A stretch of DNA of 64,000 nt. Source: Artemia franciscana. Its lineage: Eukaryota; Arthropoda; Branchiopoda; Anostraca; Artemiidae. Shown in pieces: positions 51,801 to 61,985 of the stretch. A program made the translations under genes and the position numbers. Under the pieces are notes generated by a model that was not told where the DNA came from, did not search any database, and worked only from the letters and a program-made list of their open reading frames with translations. The stretch is taken from assembly GCF_032884065.1 (NCBI RefSeq), contig NC_088872.1, forward strand, positions 1,240,001-1,304,000, read 5' to 3'. Position 1 is the stretch's first letter; each line of letters opens with the position of its first letter.

Positions 51801-52915
51801 AGGACTGGAGTAATTAGGAATCTCAAAATCCCCCACTTTGAGAATACCCTGTAGTGGTATTTTCCTTTTCTTTAAATCGGATAAAATTGTCTCCTTAAAT
51901 CAATTTTTTTTGGTCTCTATTATTTAAGAGGAAAAAATCCTTACCCCCTTCTAAATATTTGTGAATTGGCACTCTTGTACTGCACTGTATTTCTAGATGA
52001 CAACATGCTTTTTCAAAATGTTAATTGGATAATTGGAAGTCGGTAAACTTGCTAATTTTGATTATCTCTGCTTGCAGCTATTATTGTATTGATGGAATTG
52101 GCATATAAAAAGAAAAGTTTGCTTGTCAGTACTTTTTTATTTTAAAACCTGTCTTATTACATAAAGAGGTGTTCTTGAACTTTATACTATTCCGGAAAAT
52201 AATCGGTTTCCTGTTGAAAATAGATGGCGACCATGAGCGTACCAGGGAGGGGCAACAACCGTCCCTGGTAAAAGGAAGACAAAAAATTTTAATTCGAGAA
52301 CTCGCCCCAAAGTATTTGTCCTTTGTCTTCAGATTTATTTAGAACCAAGACATTCTCTTGTTAATTAAGATATTACTACGTTTTACATTAAAAAGTATTT
52401 TAAGTGTTACCATTACAACTATTCATTGCCCCCCCCACCTCCTCAACAGTATGTCCTGGCGGTATCCTTGATGGTGATAATCTTTTTAAAATGCCAAAAT
52501 TAGTGTTAATTGTGTCATAGTTGCAAAGTTAATTCTTTATTACACTCTAAGCAGCAGATACAAAGTCAGCTCATCATAGTTTTTTAGGAAACATTTTCTC
52601 CGTTCCGCAAAAATTAGGATAAAACATTATACAATTTAATCAGTAATATACTTACTTCTAAGAGATTCTAAAATGAAATGAATAAATAAATAAAGTTAAA
52701 TACATTCTACTAATATTCAGAACAAATTTTAAATAAAACATTCTGAATGAATTGAGGGTTAGTTTAATGTACAACTGGTTAATAAAAGCATTATAAGCTG
52801 CCATTTAATTTCTTTTGCGTTCCTCTTACCACCTCCCTTTGTGACTCCCCAATTACTCTCAGCGCAATATATGTATTCTATAGTTTAGCTATCTTTTCTA
52901 AGATAGCTTAGTAAT
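48863..52915. other. Anonymous region, no gene recognised
   Basis: About 4 kb of AT-rich DNA with no interpretable coding region. An 88-codon minus frame (50820-51086) has no motif I recognise. Only local structure: the duplication at 50451-50652. Confidence 0.4.
50451..50652. repeat. Direct duplication, ~88-bp units 113 bp apart
   Basis: 50451-50539 and 50564-50652 share atgattgca..tggtaaagaatgtga, taaaggctcttttcctattt, gggggtaatagctacgtccg with few differences. The 24 bp between units are not repeated. Confidence 0.8.
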
Positions 52916-53110
52916 GCCACAAACACCAAAAAACAAGAAGAACAATAGGGAATTCCTCAAGACAGTGAGAAACAAATTAGAATGAATATTTCGGCTCTAT
53001 GTCCAAGGGCCGTCCTCAGCAATATAAAAATATATAAGGAAAAAACTTACAGCAGGATCAAATCAATAAAAATAAAATGAAAATTTACAAAGGATAAAAT
53101 CAATAAAACT
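52916..53110. repeat. R3 interspersed repeat
   Basis: Contains acaagaagaacaatagggaa, caagacagtg, ttcggctctatgtccaaggg and ccgtcctcagcaat, as in copies at 6000 and 13561. Confidence 0.7.
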
Positions 53111-53544
<434 letters not shown>

Positions 53545-54285
53545 TAGCTGTTGGGGTGGCGCTTCGCGCCATCCCAACACCTAGTTGGTGGGGGCGCTTC
53601 GTGCCCCCCCGCGCGCGTAAGTCGTTACGCGCCATATTAGTTACGCGCCATTGTAGTTGTGTATGCCTCTTGAACATGCAACATATAATTGTCCATGGGA
53701 AAACAATCCGTATTCAGATCTATACCTCATGATTCTAATGATTGCCCTTGAACTTTGTTGATGGTGATTGCTAATCGACCATTCCCTGTGTCGCCATCGT
53801 TATTTATATATCCCCCTGTGCCCCCGGCGTCCCCGTTGTAGTTGTGTCCCTGTGTCCCGGTCGTCATTTATATTCCCTGTCTCCCGGTCGTCATTTGTGT
53901 CCCGGTGTCCCAGTCTTTAATTTCTCTTTGAGTGTCCCGGTCGTCATTTATATTTCCTGTGTCCCGGTGTCCCGGTCGTCATTTGCGTCCCTGTGTCCCG
54001 GTCTGTGTATACATTCGTTTTTGAATTGGTCTTTTTTTTAGTTTTTAGTTTTTTACCTTTTTTTAGTTTTTTTTAGTTATACCTCATGATTCTAATGATT
54101 GCCCTTGAGCTTTGTTGATGGTGATTGCTAATCGAACATTCCATGTGTCCCCGTCGTCATTTATATTCCCTGTGTCCCGGTCGTTATCTGTGTCCCGGTG
54201 TCCCGGTCTGTATATACATTCGTTTTTGAATTGGTATATGATGAAATAAATCATATATACATTTATATATATATAATATGTTATA

Positions 54286-54425
<140 letters not shown>

Positions 54426-54429
54426 TGTG

Positions 54430-54633
54430 ATTCCTCGGCACGCTTTCTGTTCTTACTTTCTCTATCAGCCGCAAGCCTGTTTTCTTGCTGTTCTTGTGAT
54501 TCCTCGGCACGCTTTCTTTTCTTACTTTCTCTATCAGCCGCAATTTTTTTGCATAGACTCTTTGAGCAGCTTCCTCGGCTGTTGCCATTGTAGGTTCTTC
54601 AGTCATTTTACAATTAAACATTTTTCCGTCCAC
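54430..54633 (-). pseudogene. Helitron N-terminal frame, fragment (B1)
   Basis: Minus strand: [27 protein letters not shown], then a one-base shift and two copies of the charged 23-residue repeat, ending in the (TA)n array. Same start as in Helitron A (32348-33121) with a slightly different leader, so it comes from a different Helitron subfamily. Confidence 0.7.
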
Positions 54634-54997
54634 GATCTACTTACAATTAAAAATTTGTCTTTGAACGATTTTCTTAAATACCTCTAATGACGTCATCGTC
54701 ATAACAAACATGACGACAATTAACTTCATGACGACATGATGACATGACTTCACTCGACAGACCCACAGACAACTTATTTATATATATATATATACTAGCT
54801 GTTGGGGTGGCGCTTCGCGCCATCCCAACACCTAGTTGGTGGGGCGCTTCGCGCCCCCCAAGCCCCCCCGCGCGCGTAAGTCGTTACGCGCCATAATAGT
54901 TACGCGCCATATTAGTTACGCGCCATATTAGTTACGCGCCATTGTAGTTGTGTCCCTGTGTCCCACCTGTGAATATAGATAGATTTATATATGTGTT

Positions 54998-55190
54998 TCA
55001 AACTACGTAAAAATTGCGAATATACAACATTCTTGGCTTTCCCATGGTCTGTCCATATACAAAGCCGTTGATGGTGGTTGCAAATGCTAATCGAATTGGG
55101 AATTGCAATCTTTTCAATTGAAAAAGCAGATCCGTTGGAATCATGGGAATGCGAGGAATAAGAACAGCCTCACCCTCATAAGGCCCACAC
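54998..55190 (-). pseudogene. Helicase fragment fused to a Helitron terminus
   Basis: Minus strand: GPYEGEAVLIPRIPMIPTDL and RLQFPIRLAFATTIN of the helicase C-terminal part, cut right after ATTIN and joined to the VYGQTMGKPRMLYIR tail. Upstream it begins within a half Helitron 3' hairpin (caccccaacacctag, 55189-55203), i.e. a recombinant of two Helitron copies. Confidence 0.6.
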
Positions 55191-55529
55191 CCCAACACCT
55201 AGTTGGTGGGGCGCTTCGCGCCCCCCAAAGCCCCCCCGCGCGCGTAAGTCGTTACGCGCCATATTAGTTACGCGCCATATTAGTTACGCGCCATTGTAGT
55301 TGTGTCCCTGTGTCCCACCTGTGAATATAGATAGATTTATATATGTGTTTCAAACTACGTAAAAATTACGAATATACAACATTCTTGGCTTTCCCATTGT
55401 CTGTCCATATACAAAGCCGTATGTACTAATAATGACGTCATATGCAAACGCTCTTTTTACAAACAAACAAACATGCATACACACAACTCGTTTTTATATA
55501 GATAGATAGATAGATAGATACAATACAAA

Positions 55530-56035
55530 TTAACTACGTAAAACTTGTGAATATACAACAGTCTTCGCTGTCCCATTGTCTGTGCGTATAAATAGATTGT
55601 CAGGTTTACCGACCCTCAAAGATGCAACATACAATTGTACATTGGTAAAGCAATCTGTATTAAGATCTATACCGCATTTTTCTAGTGATTGCCCTTGAGC
55701 TTTGTTGATGGTGGTTGCAAATGCTAATCGAATTGGGAATTGCAATCTTTTAAATTGAAAAAGCAGATCCGTTGGAATCATGGGAATGCGAGGAATAAGA
55801 ACAGCCTCACCCTCATAAGGCCCTGTCAAGATTGTGGCATCTATTAGGTTTTCCATTGTTTTTTTTTTACGGCAAGTCGCGTGCCATTGCAAAGCTTTGG
55901 TGGGTTGATATTTCTTAAAAGTATTATTGGTACGCCTATTTTTAGTTGTAGCAGGTGTGGTGGACACCCTGAAGGAATCTATGGAATTTAAAATTAAGAT
56001 GGATAATTAACCGCTTCATTTGGTTCCGAAATACA
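55530..56035 (-). pseudogene. Helitron helicase C-terminal part (B2)
   Basis: Minus strand from about 56035: NEAVNYPS, then a shifted stretch, then (after a T10 homopolymer at ~55862 where other copies have T8 or T9) [40 protein letters not shown], and QLYVASLRVGKPDN with HGQ changed to NVQ. Stop after SQVLRS at 55530. Frameshifted and mutated in motif VI, so dead. Confidence 0.8.
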
Positions 56036-56039
56036 AATT

Positions 56040-56190
56040 AACTGCGTAAAACTTGCGAATATACAACATTCTTCGCTGTCCAATTCTCGCTGCATATAAT
56101 AGATTGTCAGGTTTACCGACCCTCGAACATGCAACGTACAATTTGTCCATGGGAAAAACAATCAGTATTAAGATCAATACCACATTTTTC
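56040..56190 (-). pseudogene. Extra helicase C-terminal end (B2)
   Basis: Minus strand: [16 protein letters not shown] then, after a one-base insertion, YVACSRVGKPDN. It follows directly on the broken Rep frame, marking a large internal deletion (Rep motif 3 and helicase core) plus a duplicated 3' segment as in Helitron A. Confidence 0.65.
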
Positions 56191-56645
56191 TAATGAGTAA
56201 TTTTTTTATGTAGCCAGATTAGTATATGTGCGTGTGGCAAACCTCGTTTTTGCCATTCCACTGAGTACATCCAGCATCGCACTGACCCAAACACTTCATG
56301 TTTTACAAGGTAGTTTATCAGTGATTTCAACTTTTGCCGGAAGACACGTGCCGTAATGTCATGCCTATGAACCGCCGATTGTCCTTGAAGTAAAAGCTGC
56401 AGTATCTCGTCCCAAGATTGATTACATGTAAATGTAATAAATAAATCTGGACGACCATAGAGACGAACATACGCAATAGCATCTTGAGCATATTCATGCA
56501 TATGACGGGGACTGCCAGCATATGACGAAGGTAAAATTGTTAATCTTCCAACGTTTGTGGTATTACCGTCATTTATAACCGCATCTCGCAAATGAATGTA
56601 TTGTTCAGAGCGGAGCTTGGTCTGATTCAGGCGGATATATAGCAA
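56190..56645 (-). pseudogene. Helitron Rep (HUH endonuclease) core (B2)
   Basis: 151-codon frame. Contains Rep motif 1-like LFITFTCN (residues 68-75), the WDEI segment, QKLKSLINYLVKHEVFG, and the two-histidine motif 2 GLPHAHILIWL (H138, A139, H140), which binds the metal in rolling-circle Rep nucleases. The frame ends just after this at an internal deletion, so the catalytic tyrosines of motif 3 are absent. Upstream sequence in the same domain reads RHMHEYAQDAIAYVRLYGRP, typical of Helitron proteins. Non-functional. Confidence 0.88.
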
Positions 56646-57175
56646 CGTTCTGATTCAATTTTAGCATACATATCCACGACAATTGGTGAAACAATTCACG
56701 GCATTTTAAAATATAATTTTCTTCATCCTGCCGAATCATTAGTCTATAGGAATAATAATGCATTGCACTGCATTTCTTATTCATTTCTTTGTTAGTGGCT
56801 GGATTCATCAATTTAATATTAAAGTGATAGCCGTCGGCTCCATCCCAAAAAATGATAGGATATTGTAAGGCATCGTAGCATCGATGAGTTTCAGCAATTC
56901 TTAAACAACTGAGCGTTTCGCTTATGTAGAATAATATCTCGAGGTAAAAACTGATCACCGACCATAACGATTGCCACTTCGTCGATAGTCGGAGCATTGT
57001 ATCTACGCACATGTTGGCCAGGAGGCGTTTTGTCAGCGGAAATAACAATTTTATGAGTATCAGTAGGCATCAAATCGATGGCTGTTTTGAACAGACGCAC
57101 TAAATTATTATTTTCGTGGAAAAGATGTTGCAATTGGGAAACGATTGTCCTTTCAACGTTGGAGAAATTTCGCAA
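56605..57175 (-). pseudogene. Helitron N-terminal (Helitron_like_N) domain, frameshifted (B2)
   Basis: First frame (57175-56891): MRNFSNVERTIVSQLQHLF, KIVISADKTPPGQHVRRYN, APTIDEVAIVMVG. Second frame (to 56605): RCYDALQYPIIFWDGADGYH, the hallmark YdpLqYplfFp.GedGyh of Helitron N-terminal domains, then MHYYSYRLMIRQDEENYIL. A one-base shift near 56900 separates them, and another near 56640 leads to the Rep frame. Confidence 0.8.
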
Positions 57176-57182
57176 CGTGCAT

Positions 57183-57557
57183 TCAATTCAGAATTTCTAT
57201 CACTGATGAAGTACAATTGTAAAAATTATGATTCTCGCCTGAGAATGGTAGAAGGGACCCTGCTCTATGATAAATTTGCCCTTTTACTTTGAAAGTAGAC
57301 ATAAATTGATCTGGATTTTCGATTTGGGCTCCAAACGACGTCATTTGGAAACATGAGTTGTATTGTCTGATTTTTGACAAAAAACGCTTAGATTCTGACG
57401 TAGTTCCAGTAAGGAAAGTCTTCAATGGCTCTGGTGGTGCAGCCAATAGAGGAAGTTTAACTTTTCCTGAGGCGCAACACATTCCCATTGTTTCACCATT
57501 GAATTTCAAGGCCTTGCAATAGGGACAAATTTTAGACATTGTCCGATTTGAACACAT
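57183..57557 (-). pseudogene. Helitron Cys-motif segment (B2)
   Basis: 124-codon frame: MSKICPYCKALKFNGETMG, MCCASGKVKLPLLAAPPEPL, then SKRFLSKIRQYNSCFQMTSF and GQIYHRAGSLLP. This is the typical zinc-ribbon to Helitron_like_N junction. A stop at 57183 (EILN) comes from a one-base shift; homology continues in the next frame. Confidence 0.8.
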
Positions 57558-57599
57558 CTACTCAAGCTATAATCATCGACTGGGTTGTACCTGAATGCC

Positions 57600-58262
57600 A
57601 GGCGATAACTTTCAGATTGCTCTGATTCCTCGGCACGCTTTCTTTCTTACTTTCTCTATCAGCAGCAAGCCTGATTTCTTGCTGTTCTTGTAATTCCTCG
57701 CACGCTTTCTTTTCTTACTTTCTCTATCAGCAGCAAGCCTGATTTCTTGCTTTTCTTGTGATTCCTCGGCACGCTTTCTTTTCTTACTTTCTCTATCAGC
57801 AGCAAGCCTGATTTCTTGCTGTTCTTGTAATTCCTCGGCACGCCTTCTTTTTTCACATTCTCTTTAGCAGCAAGTCTGCTTCTGCGTTGCTCTGGTAGTT
57901 CCTCGGCATGCTTTCTGTTCTTTCTTTCTCTATCAGCCTCAAGCCTGTTTCCCTGCTGGTCTTTTGATTCCTCGGCACGCCTTCTTTTTTCACTTTCTCT
58001 TTTAGCAGCAAGTCTGCTTCTGCGTTGCTCTGGTAGTTCCTCGGCATGCTTTCTGTTCTTTCTTTCTCTATCAGCCTCAAGCCTGTTTCCCTGCTGTCTT
58101 TTGATTCCTCGGCACGCCTTCTTTTTTCACTTTCTCTTTAGCAGCAAGTCTGCTTTCGCGTTGCTCTGGTAGTTCCTCGCACGCTTTCTTTTCTGACTTT
58201 CTCTATCAGCAGCAAGTTTTTTGGCATAGACTCTTTGAGCATCTTCATCAGTCATTGTAAAC
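57600..58262 (-). pseudogene. Helitron charged-repeat N-terminus, many one-base deletions (B2)
   Basis: At least eight copies of the 69-bp repeat encoding KRAEES/ELxEQ..RLAADRE units, as in Helitron A. The frame is broken repeatedly by single missing bases at identical words (cctcgcacgc for cctcggcacgc at ~57698 and ~58176; ctctttagcag for ctcttttagcag at ~57865 and ~58138). Either decay or uncorrected read errors. Confidence 0.75.
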
Positions 58263-58426
58263 TTAAACATTAATAGATTTCTACGCGAACATATGTCTTA
58301 TATAACTTGAATGACGTCACCTTCAAAGCAAAAATGACGGCAACTAATTTCATGACGTCAGCCGAAACATGACGTCACCTGATCCACAGATCCACAGACA
58401 GACAGACAACTTATTTTTATATATAT

Positions 58427-58704
<278 letters not shown>

Positions 58705-58767
58705 GTTTCTTTAAACAACAATCGCAGCTCAAATGGCTAATTTGATATTGAAATTTAAAACATGTTA

Positions 58768-59310
58768 TTATGCACTATTATATATTGACGTAAAATAAGG
58801 GACGAAAGAGTTCTGGTAGCGGTTTGTCCGAGCACGCATAAGCACAAGTTTTAGCTTCTTTCTCGCACAACTGACTCTCTGGGCTTCTGGTGGTAAAATG
58901 TCACGGTGAGCAGGGTTAGACAGCAGCATTTTGCCAAACCTCATGTTAAGGTCGCCCAATCGGAGTTCCAAACTTTGGAGTTCAAGGGTTGCTAGGGCAT
59001 CGTGGGTAGGAAATGTCTCTATTACTCAGGATGATCCTGGTTGCCCGTTTTTGGACTGACTCCAGTTTTTGCATTAGATAGGCGGTTTAATACTGACGGA
59101 CCCCAGACGGGACAGGCGTATTCAAGTATGGGCCATACGTAGCACATGTATTCCCATCATAGTCAGATATCTTCACACTGGTTTTCGAAACATTCCCACT
59201 CATCGCTTTAACCGAGCGATGCCACTTTCCAGGAACAGTGTTGAGCAGGGGATCAACTTTTCTATGACCATACTTGCGTTTTGCATTTCTGATCATGCTA
59301 ACCATTAGGT
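58768..59310 (-). pseudogene. Non-LTR ORF2 relic: linker fused to C-terminus
   Basis: Minus strand. 59305-59140 encodes MIRNAKRKYGHRKVDPLL and VPGKWHRSVKAMSGN, the linker between endonuclease and reverse transcriptase of Jockey/CR1-like ORF2. It then jumps (the RT core is deleted) to WPILEYACPVWGPSV (59135-59080, shifted frame), LRLGDLNMRFGKMLLSNPAH (58970-58910) and RYQNSFVPYF (58800), the usual C-terminal tail. So linker and C-terminus are joined by a large deletion. Confidence 0.75.
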
Positions 59311-59369
59311 TTCTTTTGGTTGCTCTTTGATTTCCCTTGCCGCTCGAGTAAAGGCGGCTGTGTTCACAA

Positions 59370-59819
59370 ATGACGGCCTTAATAGTGGGCGCAATCCATG
59401 GCAGTCCTGCTTTTATAGTTGGTGGTGATTTTAACCAGACAAAGAAAGCTTGCCTAGCCTCCAGTCTTTCTCTTAATCAGACTGTGAACATTCCCACTCA
59501 CTCGTCTGGCAGTATCTTTGATCTGATTCTTACTAACACTGAGGACCTATACCACCCCCCCCCAACATCGCTTGGACCAGTTGGCTTGTCTGATCACTAT
59601 GCTCTATTTCTCAAAGCCAAAGGTTCTGTGAGAAAACCCAAGCTCTCATGGATCACTGCTAGACCAATAACTGACTCTGTAATCCGTGAATACGTCCGCT
59701 GGATTGCCGAATATGACTACCCAAAGGTTTCAACAGATGTTTCTCTTGAGGAAAGGGTGTGTGCTTTCAGTGAAAAATTGTACTCCAAGTACCTTTACTT
59801 TTTTAATTACAAACAATGA
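59370..59819 (+). pseudogene. Non-LTR endonuclease domain, C-terminal half
   Basis: 149-codon plus-strand frame: FIVGGDFNQTK (catalytic D and N of EEP endonucleases), GSIFDLILTN, and GLSDHYALF (the SDH motif), then a linker WIAEYDYPKVSTDVSLEER. The N-terminal half with WN and E motifs is absent, and after KLYSKYLYFFNYKQ the frame stops, followed by an AT-rich tail with AATAAA (59859). It faces away from the pol relic at 58768-59310; the two may be remnants of related elements in opposite orientation. Confidence 0.8.
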
Positions 59820-59879
59820 TTTATGTTTGATAGTTATTGTATATAGTTATGAATAAAAACAATAAAATTATTAAAAAAT

Positions 59880-61985
59880 ACACGAAACTATAGGAATAAC
59901 TGTAGTAACCTTGACAAGGAGGTTTGAGGAGGGGGTAAAAGTTTAAATTACTAAAAGCCAAGAATATTATGTAAACTGCTCACGGTACATATTTGTAAAT
60001 TTTGACAGCAGTATTTTATATTTTTTGTCATATGAAAGTTGATTCATGTGTCTAGTATAATATTGTATTTTTGTCCGTAGAAAGAGTTAACAATAGCAAA
60101 ATTATTTAAAAATACAAAAAGTTAAGAGAACAATCGTCATGACATCAAAATTAAAGGGGAGATGCGAAGTCTAGGGGCTAAAACCTAAGCACCTAGTTAT
60201 AAAAACAAAATTTAGTAAAATCGAAACAAATTACTACAGATATTAGGTTTATATTCAGACATGTTGACCCAGGGAGGGATTTCGCCTGTCGTCTTAAAAT
60301 ATCATGATTATTATGATATTCAATACTTTTCGTACATTCGGCAGTTTCGGCTTTATGCCCATGGCAGGGTTTAAAGCAGGGGTATATCCCCCTGCTTTTT
60401 TGGAGCTATATTCATTAGCTGTAAATAATAGCAAGCCGTACTATAAGCTGTTTCTCATTTACACTTGTTCTTAGAAATTTTTTGTTCAAACCGAGGAGAA
60501 TGTTCCCGTGTCAGTAATGCTAAGGTTTTGGTAGAAAAATTTGGGCTCTAAGTGGGCTTTCTGGAGAGAAAAGATACCCTCGTGCTGTGGTCAGTATAAA
60601 CGGAAGTGCTCGTTGTTGTATCAAATCTAAACAATTTTCTTGATCAATACACAGAAAAGATAAGTTTTGAGGGATCACTTGGAGGTGCTTATTAAAAGAA
60701 AATGCGGTAAGTCTCACAGATTGTGGCACAACTAGTGCCAGCTTTGTAATTAGAAAATATCACATGGAATAGATTGTGCAAGGTCAGCTGAAAAATACTA
60801 TGTTGAAATGAAACAGATTTGTGAAAAATATGCTTGAGCCACAAAAAAATATCATTAATGTTGCATAAAAATATCAATCTTGTTTCAAGTATTTTTCGAA
60901 CACAAACTATATTTTGAACTTGAAACAGAAAATTAACTGTTTAAAACGCTCCAATAAAGAAGAATGCCAATTACATTTTAAGCATATTTGGAACAGTAAT
61001 CAATAATGATATTTGGACAGAAAACTAAGTAGGGATAGCTGCTTTTTTCGAAAAGTCGTTGGATGCTTATTATCTACATACTTTTTAGTTCATAACAGTG
61101 TAAAGTTTAAATCAGACTTAATGTAATTGTGTTATTTGTTAATTAATAATCGTTAATTGTGTAAAAAATTATTATTTCTATTGTAAAAAAATTATAATCA
61201 TAGACCAGGTTTTGTTTATTCAAGGAATCTTCTTTTGATCATTAGTTACTTCATTTTTTCCTGTAGGTTTTCATGTAGCTGAGCATCTTCTAGAGATTAA
61301 GGGAAAGTTAAAAGATCATTTAATAAGGAATAGTTGAATTTGTATTTATTTGTGAGGAGATAGCAGGTGGTAGGGAGGTCTGGTTTGTTAGGGGTGGTAA
61401 AGAGGACTGGGTGGAGGGATGGTACTGAGGGAGTAGGGTTGTTGAGTTTTAGTTTTGTTTTTGTTTTTCTTGAGGGGATATTGTGAAGAAGATTGATCCT
61501 TATTTTTTTTGTGGTATGTTTTTTCTTTTTTTTGTTAGCTATTTATTACTTTATTTTTTGGTGTGTTTAGAAAATGGTTACTTTTTACTACTGCATGTCA
61601 ACAAAAACGCATGTTTTATCATCAGTGCACTAGATGTATAATGTAAAGAGTTATAATTGTGATGTTTATCAATAAAGTATCGTATCGTCCAAGGAGGGAT
61701 GTTCTCGAGTTTTGGAGCTTTTTTGAAATTCCGAACAATTCATTTTTATCATTGCTTTTTACTTTTAAGTTTAACGAGGATAATAGCTACCATTTCCGAA
61801 TAAGTGTTATTATATTAGAACATTTGTTTTCTTTAATTTAAGTTACTATTAGGTTCGTTCTTTTATTAGGTTTGCTGCAACATTGGATCCAAACTATCTG
61901 CTATAACAATAAAAAATCACAGCGCAGAAAAAATTGTTATTTTTCTAATCCACTTCTTTAAATACTCTGTCTCAAATGTAATTGT
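59880..61985. other. Anonymous region, no gene recognised
   Basis: AT-rich. Holds a perfect 10-bp stem (aaagcagggg/cccctgcttt, 60373-60398) and, at 61672, AATAAA followed by gtatcgtatcg. A possible splice acceptor (cctgtag, 61260-61266) precedes a 25-codon frame HVAEHLLEIKGKLKDHL, but support for an exon is weak. Confidence 0.4.

Noticed and set aside
60373-60398. Perfect 10-bp GC-rich stem followed by T run, like a bacterial intrinsic terminator
   Set aside because: The surrounding sequence is clearly eukaryotic and there is no gene upstream.
61260-61690. Possible terminal exon (splice acceptor, short frame, AATAAA)
   Set aside because: Only 25 codons and no upstream exon in view; could equally be the tail of a retrotransposon.
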